A stretch of 64,000 bases of DNA from DASQFQ01 sp963730115 (GCA_963730115.1 CAVSQM010000001.1:310001-374000); one strand, 5' to 3'. Numbered from the stretch's first letter, positions 28,183-38,179 are shown. The notes: generated by a model not told the origin, from the sequence alone. Numbers and translations are program-made.

Positions 28183-28205
28183 CGCCGCAACTTACACTCG
28201 TGAAG
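28183..28205. promoter_or_regulatory. Bidirectional promoter between P450 and VOC gene
   Basis: On the minus strand TAAGTT (28189-28194) is six bases from the P450 GTG. On the plus strand TACACT (28193-28198) is seven bases from the ATG at 28206. The hexamers share one TA step. No Shine-Dalgarno site is present for either gene, so both messages would be leaderless. Inferred from spacing. Confidence 0.55.
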
Positions 28206-28622
28206 ATGCCGCCGCGACTGCCTGTGACGGGTGTCTCAGAGCTCGTGCTCGAGGTCCAGGACCTCGAGCGCTCCGAGGCGTTCTACGCCGGCCTGCTCGG
28301 GCTCCCGGTGGTCCAGCGCTGGCCGGAGCGGGACGTGATCTGGCTGATGGCGGGCGACCGCACGCGGATCGGGCTGTGGCAGCCGCAGATCGGGCTCGAG
28401 GGCGGGCGCGGCGGGGTGCACGTGCACTTCGCGATGCACATCTCGGAGGCCGACTACGACGCGGTCGTGGCGCGGCTGCGCGCGGCGGGCGAGCCGATGC
28501 CGGAGCACGTCTTCGGAACGACGCACGGGCGGGCGGCGTACGCCACCGACCCGGACGGGCACGTGGTCGAGCTGTGGACGTGGGACGTCTCCGGCCACCT
28601 CGCCACACTTGACGAGTCATGA
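28206..28622 (+). CDS. VOC family (glyoxalase-fold) protein
   Basis: About 138 residues. LVLEVQDLERSEAFYAGLLG opens the first module, IWLMAGDRTRIGLWQPQ follows, HVHFAMHISEADYDAVV starts the second and YATDPDGHVVELWTWD closes it. The His in VHVHFA and Glu in HVVELW are candidate metal ligands. A GTG at 28200 is in frame, but the ATG at 28206 sits exactly where a message from TACACT would begin. The stop overlaps the ATG of the next gene. Confidence 0.83.
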   Translation: MPPRLPVTGVSELVLEVQDLERSEAFYAGLLGLPVVQRWPERDVIWLMAGDRTRIGLWQPQIGLEGGRGGVHVHFAMHISEADYDAVVARLRAAGEPMPEHVFGTTHGRAAYATDPDGHVVELWTWDVSGHLATLDES

Positions 28623-29575
28623 CGGCCGCCTCCCCCGACGCACGCCCGCTTCGCGGGCTTGGCTCCGTGCTGGGCATCGTCATCTCCGTCGTCGCGCTGG
28701 CGGCCGTGATCTGGTGGGCGCTGCGCCAGCCGCCGCCGCATCTCCCGGACACGCCGGGCGAGGTCGCGGCGCTGATCGGCGCGATCGCGCTCTACGGGAT
28801 CAACACGCTGGTGCGCTCGGAGCGCTGGCACCGGCTGCTGGTCGACGACGGCGCGCAGCCCCACCGCGCCGACTCCTACTCGCTGACCACGGTCGGCTAC
28901 GCGGTCAACAACGTGCTCCCCGCGCGGGCCGGTGACGCCGCGCGCGTCGTGCTGATGGCGCCGCGGGCCGAGGCGACCAAGCGCACCGTGCTCGGCACGA
29001 TCGTGGCCGAGCGGCTGCTCGACGTCGGCGTGATCCTCGTGCTGTTCCTCGTCGTCGGCTACGCGATCCTCGGCGAGGTCGGCGCGGACTCGGTCGAGTG
29101 GATCGCGCTCTCCACCGCGGTGCTGATCGTCGCCGTCGTCGTGGCGATCGTGCTGGTGCGGCGCAACCATCGCGTGCACGACTTCGTGGCGCCGATGCTG
29201 TCCTCGACCGCGCGGCTGCTGAGCCGCCACGGCGCGCTGCTGGTCGGCATGACGTTCGGGATCTGGGTCATCGAGGCCTGCGCGTGGATCGCGGTCGGGC
29301 TGTCGGTCGGCTTCGGGATGAGCTTCCTCGAGGGCCTCTACCTGGTGGCGCTGGCCAGCGTGTTCGCGCTGATCCCGTCGGGCCCCGGCTACGCAGGAAC
29401 GCAGGATGCAGCCACGGCGATCGGCATCAAGGCGATCGGGGGCAGCGGCGCGACCGCCGTCTCCTACCTGCTGATGCTGCGCTTCGCGCTGCTGGTGCCG
29501 ATCACCGCGGTCGGCTTCGTGCTGCTGGCCGCACGCTACGGCGGGATCGGGCGTCTGCGGGCGGCGCGCGCGTGA
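28619..29575 (+). CDS. Flippase-like / lysylphosphatidylglycerol synthase-type membrane protein
   Basis: A 318-residue polytopic protein with about eight helices. It shows the UPF0104/AglD-type pattern: LVRSERWHRLLVDDG, LTTVGYAVNNVLPARAGD (conserved N-x-PxRxGD), GTIVAERLLDVGVIL and IPSGPGYAGTQDAATAIGI. Proteins of this family flank glycan or lipid-modification genes and may transfer or flip lipids. It is followed, with a four-base overlap, by an Agl23-like gene, which fits an envelope role. Confidence 0.82.
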   Translation: MTAASPDARPLRGLGSVLGIVISVVALAAVIWWALRQPPPHLPDTPGEVAALIGAIALYGINTLVRSERWHRLLVDDGAQPHRADSYSLTTVGYAVNNVLPARAGDAARVVLMAPRAEATKRTVLGTIVAERLLDVGVILVLFLVVGYAILGEVGADSVEWIALSTAVLIVAVVVAIVLVRRNHRVHDFVAPMLSSTARLLSRHGALLVGMTFGIWVIEACAWIAVGLSVGFGMSFLEGLYLVALASVFALIPSGPGYAGTQDAATAIGIKAIGGSGATAVSYLLMLRFALLVPITAVGFVLLAARYGGIGRLRAARA

Positions 29576-31096
29576 GGCGGCCGAGCGGCGAGCTGATCGC
29601 CTATCTCGTGCTCGTCGCCGTGGCGCTCGCGCTGCGGCTGATCGACCTCGGCGACCGGCCGTTCCACCACGACGAGAGCCAGGACGCCTACTTCTCCTGG
29701 GTCCTGTGGACGAAGGGCGACTACGCCTACAACCCGCTGCTGCACGGGCCGCTGCGCTTCTACCTGACGGCCGCGATGTACGCGCTGTTCGGGGACAGCG
29801 ACTTCACCGCGCGGCTCGCCCCGGCGCTGATGGGCACCTCGATGGTGTTCATGCCGTACCTGCTGCGCAAGCAGCTCGGGCGCGTGGCGGCGTTCACGGC
29901 GGCGGTGGTGCTGGCGTTCGGGCCGTCCTACCTCTACTTCTCGCGCTTCGCCCGCGAGGACATCTACTTCGCGGCGATCAGCTTCGCGCTGCTGGTGGTG
30001 GTGTTCCGCTTCCTCGACGCGCCGCAGGCGCTGGCAGCCGGCGGCGATCGGGGCGCTGATCGCGCTCGGCTTCGCGACCAAGGAGACGATGTACATCACC
30101 GGCTTCGTCGCCTTCACGTTCTTCGTGCTGCTGTTCTGGCGCGAGCGGGGCGGCCGCGGCGACACCTGGGCGCGGGTCACGTCGGTCGGCTGGGAGGCGT
30201 GGGTGTGGGCGCTGGCCGCCTTCGCCGCCGTGTTCACGCTCATGTTCACGGTCTTCCTCACCAACCCGGGCGGGCTGATCGACGGCCTCTACGACTCGCT
30301 CGCCTACTGGCTCGGGCAGCACGAGGTCGGCCGTGGCGGGGAGAAGCCCTACTTCTACCTCGTCGTGCTGTTCTCGACCGAGTGGCCGGTGCTGCTGCTC
30401 GGGCTGCTCGGCGCCGTGCTCGCGTTCCGGCAGCCGACCGTGCTGCGGGCCTTCCTGGTGTGGGCGTTCGCGCTGTCGCTCGGCATCTACTCGTGGGCGG
30501 GCGAGAAGTTCTCGTGGCTGGTGCTGCACCCGCTGCTGCCGCTGATCCTGCTGGCCGGCCTCGGGGTGCAGTGGCTGTGGGAGAGCCGCCGGACGACGCT
30601 CGGCCGCGTGGGGATCGCGGCCGCCGTGGTGATCGGGCTGTACGTGCCGTACGCGTCGTTCCTGGCCAACGCCCAGCACCGCGCCGACCCGCGCGAGTTC
30701 CTGGTCAGCACCCAGTCCTCCGAGGAGGTCAAGAAGGTGGCCGACCAGGTCGCGGCGATGGCGGAGAAGAACCCGGACCTCTCGATCACCGTCGACTCCG
30801 CCGACGGCGCGACGTTCCCCTACGCCTGGTACTTCCGCGACCTCAACGTCGGCTACCTCGACATGAGCATGGTCGACGCGCCGCCGGACTCCGACGTGCT
30901 GATCCTCACCGAGGGCAGCCGCGCCCGGCTCGAGCCGCAGCTCGCCGGCTACACGGGCCGCGAGTTCCCGTTCCGCGTCTGGTGGGTGCGCGAGTACGAC
31001 AAGCAGTCACCGGGGAACTGGTGGCGCTGGTTCACGAAGCGCCGGCCGTGGAACCCGACCGGCGGCCTGCCGGAGTGGATCTACACCCGCAGCTGA
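29572..31096 (+). CDS. Agl23-like (TIGR03663-type) membrane protein, frame interrupted
   Basis: About 507 residues. The N-terminal luminal loop RPFHHDESQDAYFSWVLW carries the acidic HDES motif of GT39/ArnT-like membrane glycosyltransferases; LFGDSDFTARLAPALMGT and FSRFAREDIYF follow. A +1 change near 30028-30050 is needed to continue AIGALIALGFATKETMYI, FLTNPGGLIDGLYDSLAYWL and WAGEKFSWLVLHPLLPLILL. It ends with a soluble C-terminal domain, GGLPEWIYTRS. Length 1525 is one over a multiple of three. Members of this family co-occur with YYY-domain proteins, as here. Confidence 0.83.
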
Positions 31097-33206
31097 TCAC
31101 CGCAGCTCCCAGATCGTGGTGCCGTCGCGGTCGAACACGCGGCGGCCGAGCCGGTCCCACTTCGCCACGCCCGCGTCGCCGTAGCTCGTGCGCTCGAGCG
31201 GGCCGACGACGACGTAGCGGACGTCGTAGCGGTCGAGCAGCGGCTGGATGCTCGCCTCGTCGGCGGCGCGGTAGATCGCCTCGACGTCCTCCCGCCGCGA
31301 GCCCGGGTCGTGCCCCCACTGCACCTCGTGCCCGGTCCAGCCCATCACCGTCGGCAGGCCCGTGAAGCTCGAGATCCGGCCGTGGCCGAACGCGGAGTAG
31401 TCGTCGCCCACCGCCTCGAGCACGACCGAGCCCTTCGGAGCGTTCTCGTTCAGCCACTCGATCGCCGCCGGGTCGCCGGGCGCCGACTCCTCCAGCCAGC
31501 CCAGCCCGCCGAGCGTCGGCGCGTCCGCGAAGCCGTCCTTGCGCGCGTAGGTCCCTGCCACCGGGTAGACGGCGGCGAGCGCGAGCAGCGCGACGAGCGG
31601 CACCGCCCACGCGATGCGCACGAGCCGCCCGCGGCGGCCGATCCAGCCCCAGCTCCACACGATCCCGACCGCGCACCCGATCGCCAGCAGCAGCCACGCC
31701 TGGTAGCCGAGCTTGAAGACCGTGTTCATGCGATAGAGGTCGCCGCCCGCGAACGAGTCCTTGACGTAGATCAGCTCGGGGATGAGCAGGCACAGGAGCC
31801 CGCCGCCGATCAGCAGCCAGGTGAAGCGCTCGACCGCTGGCGCGCGGCTGAAGAACGCCGTGAAGGCCGCCACGCCCACGAGCCCGGCCAGCACACCGAC
31901 CCAGACGAGGTCGGCCACGGCGAGCAGCGAGCCGACGAACAGCGCGGTGGCGAGCGTCCAGCCCGCGATCCGCCACGGATGGCGCGAACGGATGAGCGAG
32001 ACGAGGTAGGCGGTGAGCACGAGGTAGACGAGCAGCCCGTAGATCGCGCCGTTGTGGCGGGCGAAGGCGCCGAACGACTCGCGGTCGGAGACCGTGCCGA
32101 AGCCGTCGGCCGCCGTGTCGTAGGTCGAGCAGGAACGGCAGCACCGCCAGCACGCCGAGCAGGAGCATCACCACGGTCCAGATCAGCGTGCGCACGCGCT
32201 CGCGCACGGTCTGCGCGAGCCGGATCCGCACCAGGGCGCCGAGCGCCACGAGCCCGGCGATGACGGGGAACGACCAGGCGTTGATCGCGTACAGCGTCCC
32301 GACGCTGATCGCCGCGAACACGAGCTCGAGCGCGGCCGGGCCGCGCGGCGGTGGCGCCGGGCCGGTCAGCGCGACCTGGAGCCCGAAGGCCAGCGCCAGC
32401 AGCGAGAACGGGATCGCCATCACGTGCCCGTGCAGGTCGGCGAGCGTGAACGAGAACGCGGGGAACTCGTTGATCGTCCCCTCGATCACGCGCGATGCCC
32501 CGAACCAGTCGTAGGAGCGCAGCGGCCCGCCCTCCGAGAACAGCTCCACACCCGAGCCGATCGTGCCCGCCACGATGCACAGCGCGACGCCCCACAGCCC
32601 TGTCGCCAGCCGGTCGCCGATCGCGTACGCGAGCCCGAACGCGGCCACCACCGAGAGCGCGAAGAAGCCGGCGACCGCGAGGTTGTAGCCGACGTCCGGC
32701 GCCACGCCCGACAGCCGCACGAGTCCGGCCGCCATCAGGTGCCCGAGGTAGTAGTAGTTGAGGTCCTCCCCCGCCATCCACGGGTCCTCGGGCGGGAAGT
32801 GCCGCGCGTCGCCGGCGGCGTTGATGAACGCTATGTCCATCGGCTTCTCGGTCTGCCACACGTCCGGCGAGTAGGCGACGAGCAGCGCCATGAGCGCGAA
32901 CGCGCCGAGTGCCAGCCCTTCCGACCACAGCAGCGCCTGCCGCGGCAGCTCCGGCCGCCAGCGCCACCAGGCCACGCCGCCGCCCGCCGCCAGCAGGAGC
33001 ACCGCGCCGATCCACGTCGCCGTCCCCTGCGGCACGAGGTGCAGCGAGCCGAGCACCCACACGAGCCACGTGGTGAGCAGCAGGCCCAGCGGTTTGGCGA
33101 ACGCGACGCCGCGACCCGGCAGGCGCGCGAACACGACCGCCGCCAGCGGCATGGCCGCCAGCCCCAGTACCTCGATCAGCACGAAGAAGCGCAGCGCGGC
33201 GGTCAT
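31097..33206 (-). CDS. YYY-domain (DUF2298) membrane protein, frame interrupted
   Basis: About 703 residues with many helices. The signature is KPMDIAFINAAGDARHFPPE, DPWMAGEDLNYYYLGHLMAA and, later, FSFTLADLHGHVMAIPFSLL, typical of the DUF2298/Chlor-Arch-YYY family. A +1 change near 32120-32126 joins FLLD to DTAADGFGTVSDRESFG; after it come YLVLTAYLVSLIRSRHPW, IPELIYVKDSFAGGDLYRMN and TVFKLGYQAWLLLAIG. Length 2110 is one over a multiple of three. The stop abuts the stop of the convergent Agl23-like gene. Probably acts in glycan assembly or export together with it. Confidence 0.83.
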
Positions 33207-33240
33207 CGCTCGTTCACAGACACTAATGTCGGCTCCCGTC
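33207..33240. promoter_or_regulatory. Candidate bidirectional promoter between YYY gene and enolase-like gene
   Basis: The sequence ACACTAATGT contains TAGTGT on the minus strand (33220-33225), 13 bases from the ATG of the YYY gene, and TAATGT on the plus strand (33224-33229), 11 bases from the GTG at 33241. The two share the TA step. Leaders would be about five bases. Inferred from sequence symmetry only. Confidence 0.42.
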
Positions 33241-34299
33241 GTGACCAGCTACACACGCGTCGCCGATCTACCGCTCACCATCGAGGACTACGCGCTCGAG
33301 GGCCGCGAGCGCGCGGTCGCCCCGCAGTTCACCCGCCGCACCACCACGTTCCACCTGCGCGGCGGCGGCGAGGAGGGCCTCGGCGAGGACGTCACCTACG
33401 ACCCCGAGGAGCACGGGGTTCAGCAGGAGCGCGGACCGGAGCTCCCGCTCGCGGGCGAGTGGACGTTCCACGACTTCGCCCAGCACGTCGGCACGCTCGA
33501 CCTCTTCCCCGCCGGCGAGCCGCAGCAGAGCGCCTACCGCCTCTACCGCCGCTGGGGCATCGAGAGCGCCGCGCTCGACCTCGCGCTGCGCCAGGCCGGC
33601 CGCTCGCTCGCCGACGCGCTCGAGCGCGAGCCGCGCCCGGTCGAGTTCGTCGTCTCGATGCGGCTCGGCAGCCCGCCCAGCTTCAAGCCCGTCGCCGACC
33701 GGCTCGAGGTCTACCCGTGGCTGCGCTTCAAGCTCGACGGCACACCGGACTGGTCCGACGAGCTGATCGAGCAGCTCGTGGAGACCGGCGCGATCGCCTC
33801 GATCGACTTCAAGGGCGCGTACAAGGGCACGGCGGTCGACGTCGACACCGACCCCGCGTTCTACCGCCGCATCGCCGAGGCGTTCCCGAACGCGTGGCTC
33901 GAGGATCCGGACCTCAGCGTGCCGGAGGCCGACGCCGCGCTCGAGCCGCACCGCGACCGCATCACGTGGGACGCGCCGATCCACTCGGTCGCGGACATCG
34001 AGGCGCTCGCGTTCCCGCCCAGGACGGTCAACGTCAAGCCGTCGCGCTTCGGCTCGGTCGAGGGGCTGTTCGCCGGCTACGACTACTGCGACGCCCAGGG
34101 CATCGAGATGTACGGCGGCGGCCAGATCGAGCTCGGTGTCGGGCGCGGGCAGATCCAGGCGCTCGCCTCGCTCTTCCATCCGTCGGGCGTCAACGACATC
34201 GCTCCGTCGGGCTACGACTGGACCGAGTTCCTCCACGGCCTCGAGCCGAGCCCGCTCGATCCGAAGCTCGAGCCGACCGGCATGCGGCGGCGGACGTAG
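33241..34299 (+). CDS. Enolase-superfamily-like protein
   Basis: A 352-residue protein with a barrel-type pattern reminiscent of the enolase superfamily: WLRFKLDG, ASIDFKGAYKG (candidate Asp and Lys), NAWLEDPDLSVPEA, DRITWDAPIHSVADIEAL, VNVKPSRFGSVEGLFAGYDY and MYGGGQIELGVGRGQIQAL. The N-terminal part is TYDPEEHGVQQERGPE. The exact reaction cannot be told. An in-frame ATG at 33226 exists, but the -10-like TAATGT would overlap it, so GTG 33241 is preferred. Alone on this strand, 11 bases before the next gene. Confidence 0.7.
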   Translation: MTSYTRVADLPLTIEDYALEGRERAVAPQFTRRTTTFHLRGGGEEGLGEDVTYDPEEHGVQQERGPELPLAGEWTFHDFAQHVGTLDLFPAGEPQQSAYRLYRRWGIESAALDLALRQAGRSLADALEREPRPVEFVVSMRLGSPPSFKPVADRLEVYPWLRFKLDGTPDWSDELIEQLVETGAIASIDFKGAYKGTAVDVDTDPAFYRRIAEAFPNAWLEDPDLSVPEADAALEPHRDRITWDAPIHSVADIEALAFPPRTVNVKPSRFGSVEGLFAGYDYCDAQGIEMYGGGQIELGVGRGQIQALASLFHPSGVNDIAPSGYDWTEFLHGLEPSPLDPKLEPTGMRRRT

Positions 34300-34309
34300 A
34301 ATCGATCAC
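34297..34309 (+). promoter_or_regulatory. Leaderless promoter (-10) of TM protein gene
   Basis: TAGAAT at 34297-34302, overlapping the stop codon of the enolase-like gene, is followed by seven bases and the ATG at 34310. No clear -35 (CCGACC at about 18 bases) and no ribosome site. Leaderless start inferred. Confidence 0.5.
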
Positions 34310-34945
34310 ATGCCGCCCAAGCAGCGCCAGATCCGGATGGAGAGCAAGTCAGCGCTCTCCGCGATGCAGAAGCTCGAGGGCCGCTCGGACGAGGAGCTCG
34401 AGGCCGAGACCAAGTTCCGCGCGGCCGCCCAGGCGATCCTCGGCGCGCGCGCCGCCGAGCGCATGGACGCGAAGCGCTCGCGCGAGCATTTCCGTGCCGC
34501 GATCGCGGCCGCGCGCCCGCAGGAGCGGCTGCAGCTGCGCCGCATGGCCGAGGCCTCGCTGGCGCTCGCCGAGCGCCGCGCGGGCGACCTCAAGGTCGCG
34601 GCCGAGAAGCTCGGCCAGACCCCGCCCACCAACCGCCAGCTGCTGGCACTGCGCTTCATGGGCCTCGTCGCGCCGCCCCCGGGCGCGCCGATCTGGCTGC
34701 GGATCCGCGGGATCCTCCTGATCATCTTCCTCGTCATCGCGCTGCTGGCGCTGGGCTGGGGCATCATCCAGCTCGTCTCGCTGCCGTTCGGCGGCATCGG
34801 CGCCGGCGTGTCGATCTTCTGGGGCTTCCTGCTCGTCTGCGTCGCGCTCGGCGTGCTGTTCTTCGTCGGGCGGAGACGCCAGAAGCGGGCGCGCCAGAAG
34901 CAGGCCGAGCAGCGTGCGCAGGCTGCAACTACCGGCCGCCGGTAG
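34310..34945 (+). CDS. Hypothetical protein with C-terminal two-helix membrane anchor
   Basis: A 211-residue protein. Residues 1-105 are helical and highly charged (MESKSALSAMQKLEG, RSDEELEAETKFRAAAQAIL, ERLQLRRMAEASLALAERRA). Two membrane helices follow (ILLIIFLVIALLALGWGIIQ and IFWGFLLVCVALGVLFFVG) and a basic tail. I do not recognise a family. The 69 bases after it (34946-35014) hold no gene and presumably contain the promoter of the ABC exporter. Confidence 0.65.
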   Translation: MPPKQRQIRMESKSALSAMQKLEGRSDEELEAETKFRAAAQAILGARAAERMDAKRSREHFRAAIAAARPQERLQLRRMAEASLALAERRAGDLKVAAEKLGQTPPTNRQLLALRFMGLVAPPPGAPIWLRIRGILLIIFLVIALLALGWGIIQLVSLPFGGIGAGVSIFWGFLLVCVALGVLFFVGRRRQKRARQKQAEQRAQAATTGRR

Positions 34946-35014
34946 AGCCAGCCGCACCCCCACTCTCCCCAGCGCCCCCGGGATTCGGAGGCGCCCGGCC
35001 GGGATCGTCGTGTC

Positions 35015-35758
35015 ATGCACTCCGACACGACATCCACCGGCATGGTCGAGCTGACCGACATCGTCCGCGTCTTCGGGCGCGGCGAGGGCGCGGTCAGCGC
35101 CCTCGACGGCGTCACGCTCTCGCTCGACCGCGGCACCTTCACCGCCATCATGGGGCCCTCGGGCTCCGGCAAGTCCACCCTGCTCCAGAGCGCCGCGGGC
35201 CTCGACCGGCCCACCAGCGGCCGCGTCCGCCTCGGCGGCCATGAGCTGACCGCGCTCGGCGAGCGCGCCCTCGCCGGGCTGCGGCGCGAGCGCATCGGCT
35301 TCGTCTTCCAGTCGTTCAACCTGCTCGGCGCGCTGACCGCGGAGCAGAACGTCGCGCTGCCGTCGCGCCTGGCCGGCAAGCGGCTGCCGCGCTCGGTGGT
35401 GCGCGACGCGCTCGGGCGCGTCGGCCTCGGCGACCGCGTCCGCCACCGCCCGGCGCAGCTGTCGGGCGGCCAGCAGCAGCGCGTGGCGATCGCCCGCGCG
35501 CTCGTCGGCGAGCCGGACGTGATCTTCGCCGACGAGCCGACCGGCGCCCTCGACAGCCGCTCCGGCCGCTCGGTCCTCGAGCTGCTGCGGCGGACGACCG
35601 ACGAGGGCGGCGGCACGCTGGTGATGGTCACCCACGACCCGTCCGCCGCCGCGTGGGCCGACCGCGTCGTGTTCATGGCCGACGGCCGCCTGGCCGGCGA
35701 GCTCGCCGCGCCGACGGCCGAGCAGGTCGCCGAGCGCCTGACCGGGCTGGGGGCCTGA
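35015..35758 (+). CDS. ABC transporter ATP-binding protein (MacB/LolD type)
   Basis: A 247-residue ATPase. Walker A is IMGPSGSGKSTLLQ, Q-loop FVFQSFNLLGALT, signature LSGGQQQRVAIARALVGEP, Walker B DVIFADEPTGALDSRSG and H-loop MVTHDPSAAAWADRV. The EPTGALD block is typical of the LolD/MacB/FtsE group that works with FtsX-fold permeases. One base separates it from such a permease. Substrate may be a lipid, peptide or drug. ATG start at 35015. Confidence 0.93.
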   Translation: MHSDTTSTGMVELTDIVRVFGRGEGAVSALDGVTLSLDRGTFTAIMGPSGSGKSTLLQSAAGLDRPTSGRVRLGGHELTALGERALAGLRRERIGFVFQSFNLLGALTAEQNVALPSRLAGKRLPRSVVRDALGRVGLGDRVRHRPAQLSGGQQQRVAIARALVGEPDVIFADEPTGALDSRSGRSVLELLRRTTDEGGGTLVMVTHDPSAAAWADRVVFMADGRLAGELAAPTAEQVAERLTGLGA

Positions 35759-35759
35759 G

Positions 35760-38177
35760 ATGCTGCGGATCTCCTGGCAGACCCTGCGCGCCCGCCGCGG
35801 CTCCCTGGCCGGCGCGTTCGTGGCGATCTTCCTCGCCGTCATGCTCGCCTACGGCACCGGCCTGCTGATGGCGGGCGCGCTCAGCGCTCCCGGTCCCGGC
35901 CGGCTGGCCGCGGCCGACGCGGTGGTGCGCGCCGATCCGACCGTGACGGTCGGCCGCGTCGACCCCGAGAAGGTCGACGTCATCCCCGCCCCCCGCCTGC
36001 CTGCGGCCGAGGTCGGCCGCGTCGCGAAGGTGCGCGGCGTGGCCGCGGCGGTGGGCGACGTGTCGTTCCCGGTCGGCGGCCCGCTGCGCGCGGGCGGCGT
36101 CGACCGGGTGCAGGGCCACGGCTGGGCCAGCGCGGCGCTCACGCCCTACCGGCTGACCGCCGGGCGCGCGCCCTCTAGCCCGCGCGATGTCGTCCTCGAC
36201 GCGCGGCTCCGCGCCCGCGTCGGCGCCACCGTCCACATCACGGCGCCGGGCGGCGAGGGGACCTACCGGGTCTCCGGCCTCGCGCGTGGCACCGCGAACC
36301 AGGACCGCGGCCAGGCCGCCGTGTTCTTCACCGCCGGCACCGCCGACCGCCTCTCCGGGGCCCCCGGAAGGATCAACGCGATCGGCATCATCGCGAAGCC
36401 GGGCGCGTCGCTCGCCGGGCTCGAGCGCCCCGGCCTCGAGGTGCTCGACCGCGCCCACGCGGCCGACGCCGACGCCGGCGACCCGCGCGCGAGCGACCGC
36501 GCGTCGCTGATCGCGATCTTCGGCACCATGGGCGGCATCGCCGGCATGGTGGCGCTGTTCGTGGTCGCCGGCACGTTCGCGCTCGTGATCGCCCAGCGAC
36601 GGCGGGAGACCGCCGTGCTGCGCGCGCTCGGCGCCACGCCGCGCCAGGTCCGCCGCCTGATCGCGACCGAGGCGCTGTTCGTCTCGCTCGCGGCCAGCGC
36701 GCTCGGGCTGCTGGCCGGCCGCCCGCTCGCCAACGCGCTGGTCGACCTGCTGGCCGGCCATGGCGACGTGCCCGCGGGCTTCGCGCCCGGCCACTCGTGG
36801 ATCCCGCTGGTCGCCGCGCTCGGCATGGGCGTCGGCATCGCCCAGCTCGCGGTCGTCGCGGCCGCGCGCCGCGCCGGCAAGGTGCGGCCGGCCGAGGCGC
36901 TGCGCGAGGTCGCCGTCGAGCATGGCCGCCCGGGCGTCGTGCGCACGCTGTCCGGCGTGATCGCGCTCGGCGGCGGCGCCGCCATCGCGGTCCTGTTCCA
37001 GGGCGAGCAGGCGTCGGCGTTCTCGATCCTCGCCGGCATCTCGCTGGCCGCCGGCGTCGCGCTGCTCGGGCGCTGGCTGCTCGGGCTGCCGGCCGCCGCG
37101 CTCGCGCTCCCGCTGCGGGCGCTGGGCGCGCCCGGGCTCCTGGCGAGCACGGGGCTGGCCGCCAACCGCTGGCGCAGCGCCGCGCTGGCGACGCCGATCC
37201 TGCTGATCGCCATGCTCGTCGGCACGCAGGGCGTGCTGGCCACCAGCTCGCGCCACGACACGGAGGCCGTGACCGCCGAGCGCGTGACCGCCGACCACGT
37301 GGTGACGGGCGCGCCGCTCCCCGCGGGCACCGCCGAGCGGCTCGGCGGCGCGGGCCTGGTCCCGACGCAGGTGTTCCTGCTCGGCGACGGCCTGACCGGC
37401 TGGGACGCGCCGTGGTCGGCCGCCGGGCTCGGTGACACCGGCCGCGTGCTCGATCTCGGTGTCCGCGCCGGCGACATCCGCGACGTCCGCGGGACCGCCG
37501 TGGCGATCAGCGAGACGGTCGCGGAGGAGGGCGACGTGCACATCGGTGACGTCCTGCCCGCCCGGCTGGAAGACACCACGGCCGCATCGCTGCGGGTCGC
37601 CGCCATCTACGAGCACGACGCCGGCCTCGGCCACGTGGTGATGGACCGCGCGCTTGCGCAGCGCCACGCCGCATCGCCCGCCGACACGGCCGTGTTCGTG
37701 GCCGGCGACCGGCCCGAGGCGACGCCCGGCACGCAGGTCCTGACCCGCGGCGAGTACCTCGGCACCGTGCGGACGCTCGGCCAGAGCGGCGCCTGGGGCG
37801 TGTGGGTGGTCATCGGCCTCTCGATCGTGTTCGCCGCGCTGTCGCTGCTCAACACCGCCGCGATGGCCACGGCCGAGCGCCGCGGCGAGCTGGCCACCAT
37901 CCGCCTGCTGGGCGGGACCCGGTGGCAGGCGATCCGCATGGTCGCGCTCGAGTTCGCCCCCGTGGTGCTCGTCGGCCTGGTCGCGGGCGCCGCCGTGGCC
38001 GCCGTCTCGGTGATGGGCGTGCCGGAAGGCGTCCGCGGCATCGAGCTCAGCGTGTCGGCGACGCTCGTCGCCGGGCTCACGGCCGGGGCGGCGCTGCTCG
38101 GCCTCGCCGCCGCGGCGGTCACCGCCCGCAAGGCGATCCGCGTCTCGCCCCTGGCGGCGATGCGGGTGAAGGAGTGA
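35760..38177 (+). CDS. FtsX-domain ABC exporter permease
   Basis: An 805-residue permease with two FtsX repeats. An N-terminal helix (GSLAGAFVAIFLAVMLAYGT) is followed by an extracellular domain, then the FtsX triplet near residues 255-365 (MGGIAGMVALFVVAGTFALV, RRRETAVLRALGATPRQVRR). There are two or more central helices, a second extracellular domain and the last FtsX triplet (LLNTAAMATAERRGELATIR, LLGGTRWQAIRMVALE). It exports substrates with the adjacent ATPase. The stop overlaps a GTG of the response-regulator gene, so exporter and two-component system form one operon. Confidence 0.9.
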   Translation: MLRISWQTLRARRGSLAGAFVAIFLAVMLAYGTGLLMAGALSAPGPGRLAAADAVVRADPTVTVGRVDPEKVDVIPAPRLPAAEVGRVAKVRGVAAAVGDVSFPVGGPLRAGGVDRVQGHGWASAALTPYRLTAGRAPSSPRDVVLDARLRARVGATVHITAPGGEGTYRVSGLARGTANQDRGQAAVFFTAGTADRLSGAPGRINAIGIIAKPGASLAGLERPGLEVLDRAHAADADAGDPRASDRASLIAIFGTMGGIAGMVALFVVAGTFALVIAQRRRETAVLRALGATPRQVRRLIATEALFVSLAASALGLLAGRPLANALVDLLAGHGDVPAGFAPGHSWIPLVAALGMGVGIAQLAVVAAARRAGKVRPAEALREVAVEHGRPGVVRTLSGVIALGGGAAIAVLFQGEQASAFSILAGISLAAGVALLGRWLLGLPAAALALPLRALGAPGLLASTGLAANRWRSAALATPILLIAMLVGTQGVLATSSRHDTEAVTAERVTADHVVTGAPLPAGTAERLGGAGLVPTQVFLLGDGLTGWDAPWSAAGLGDTGRVLDLGVRAGDIRDVRGTAVAISETVAEEGDVHIGDVLPARLEDTTAASLRVAAIYEHDAGLGHVVMDRALAQRHAASPADTAVFVAGDRPEATPGTQVLTRGEYLGTVRTLGQSGAWGVWVVIGLSIVFAALSLLNTAAMATAERRGELATIRLLGGTRWQAIRMVALEFAPVVLVGLVAGAAVAAVSVMGVPEGVRGIELSVSATLVAGLTAGAALLGLAAAAVTARKAIRVSPLAAMRVKE

Positions 38178-38179
38178 GA

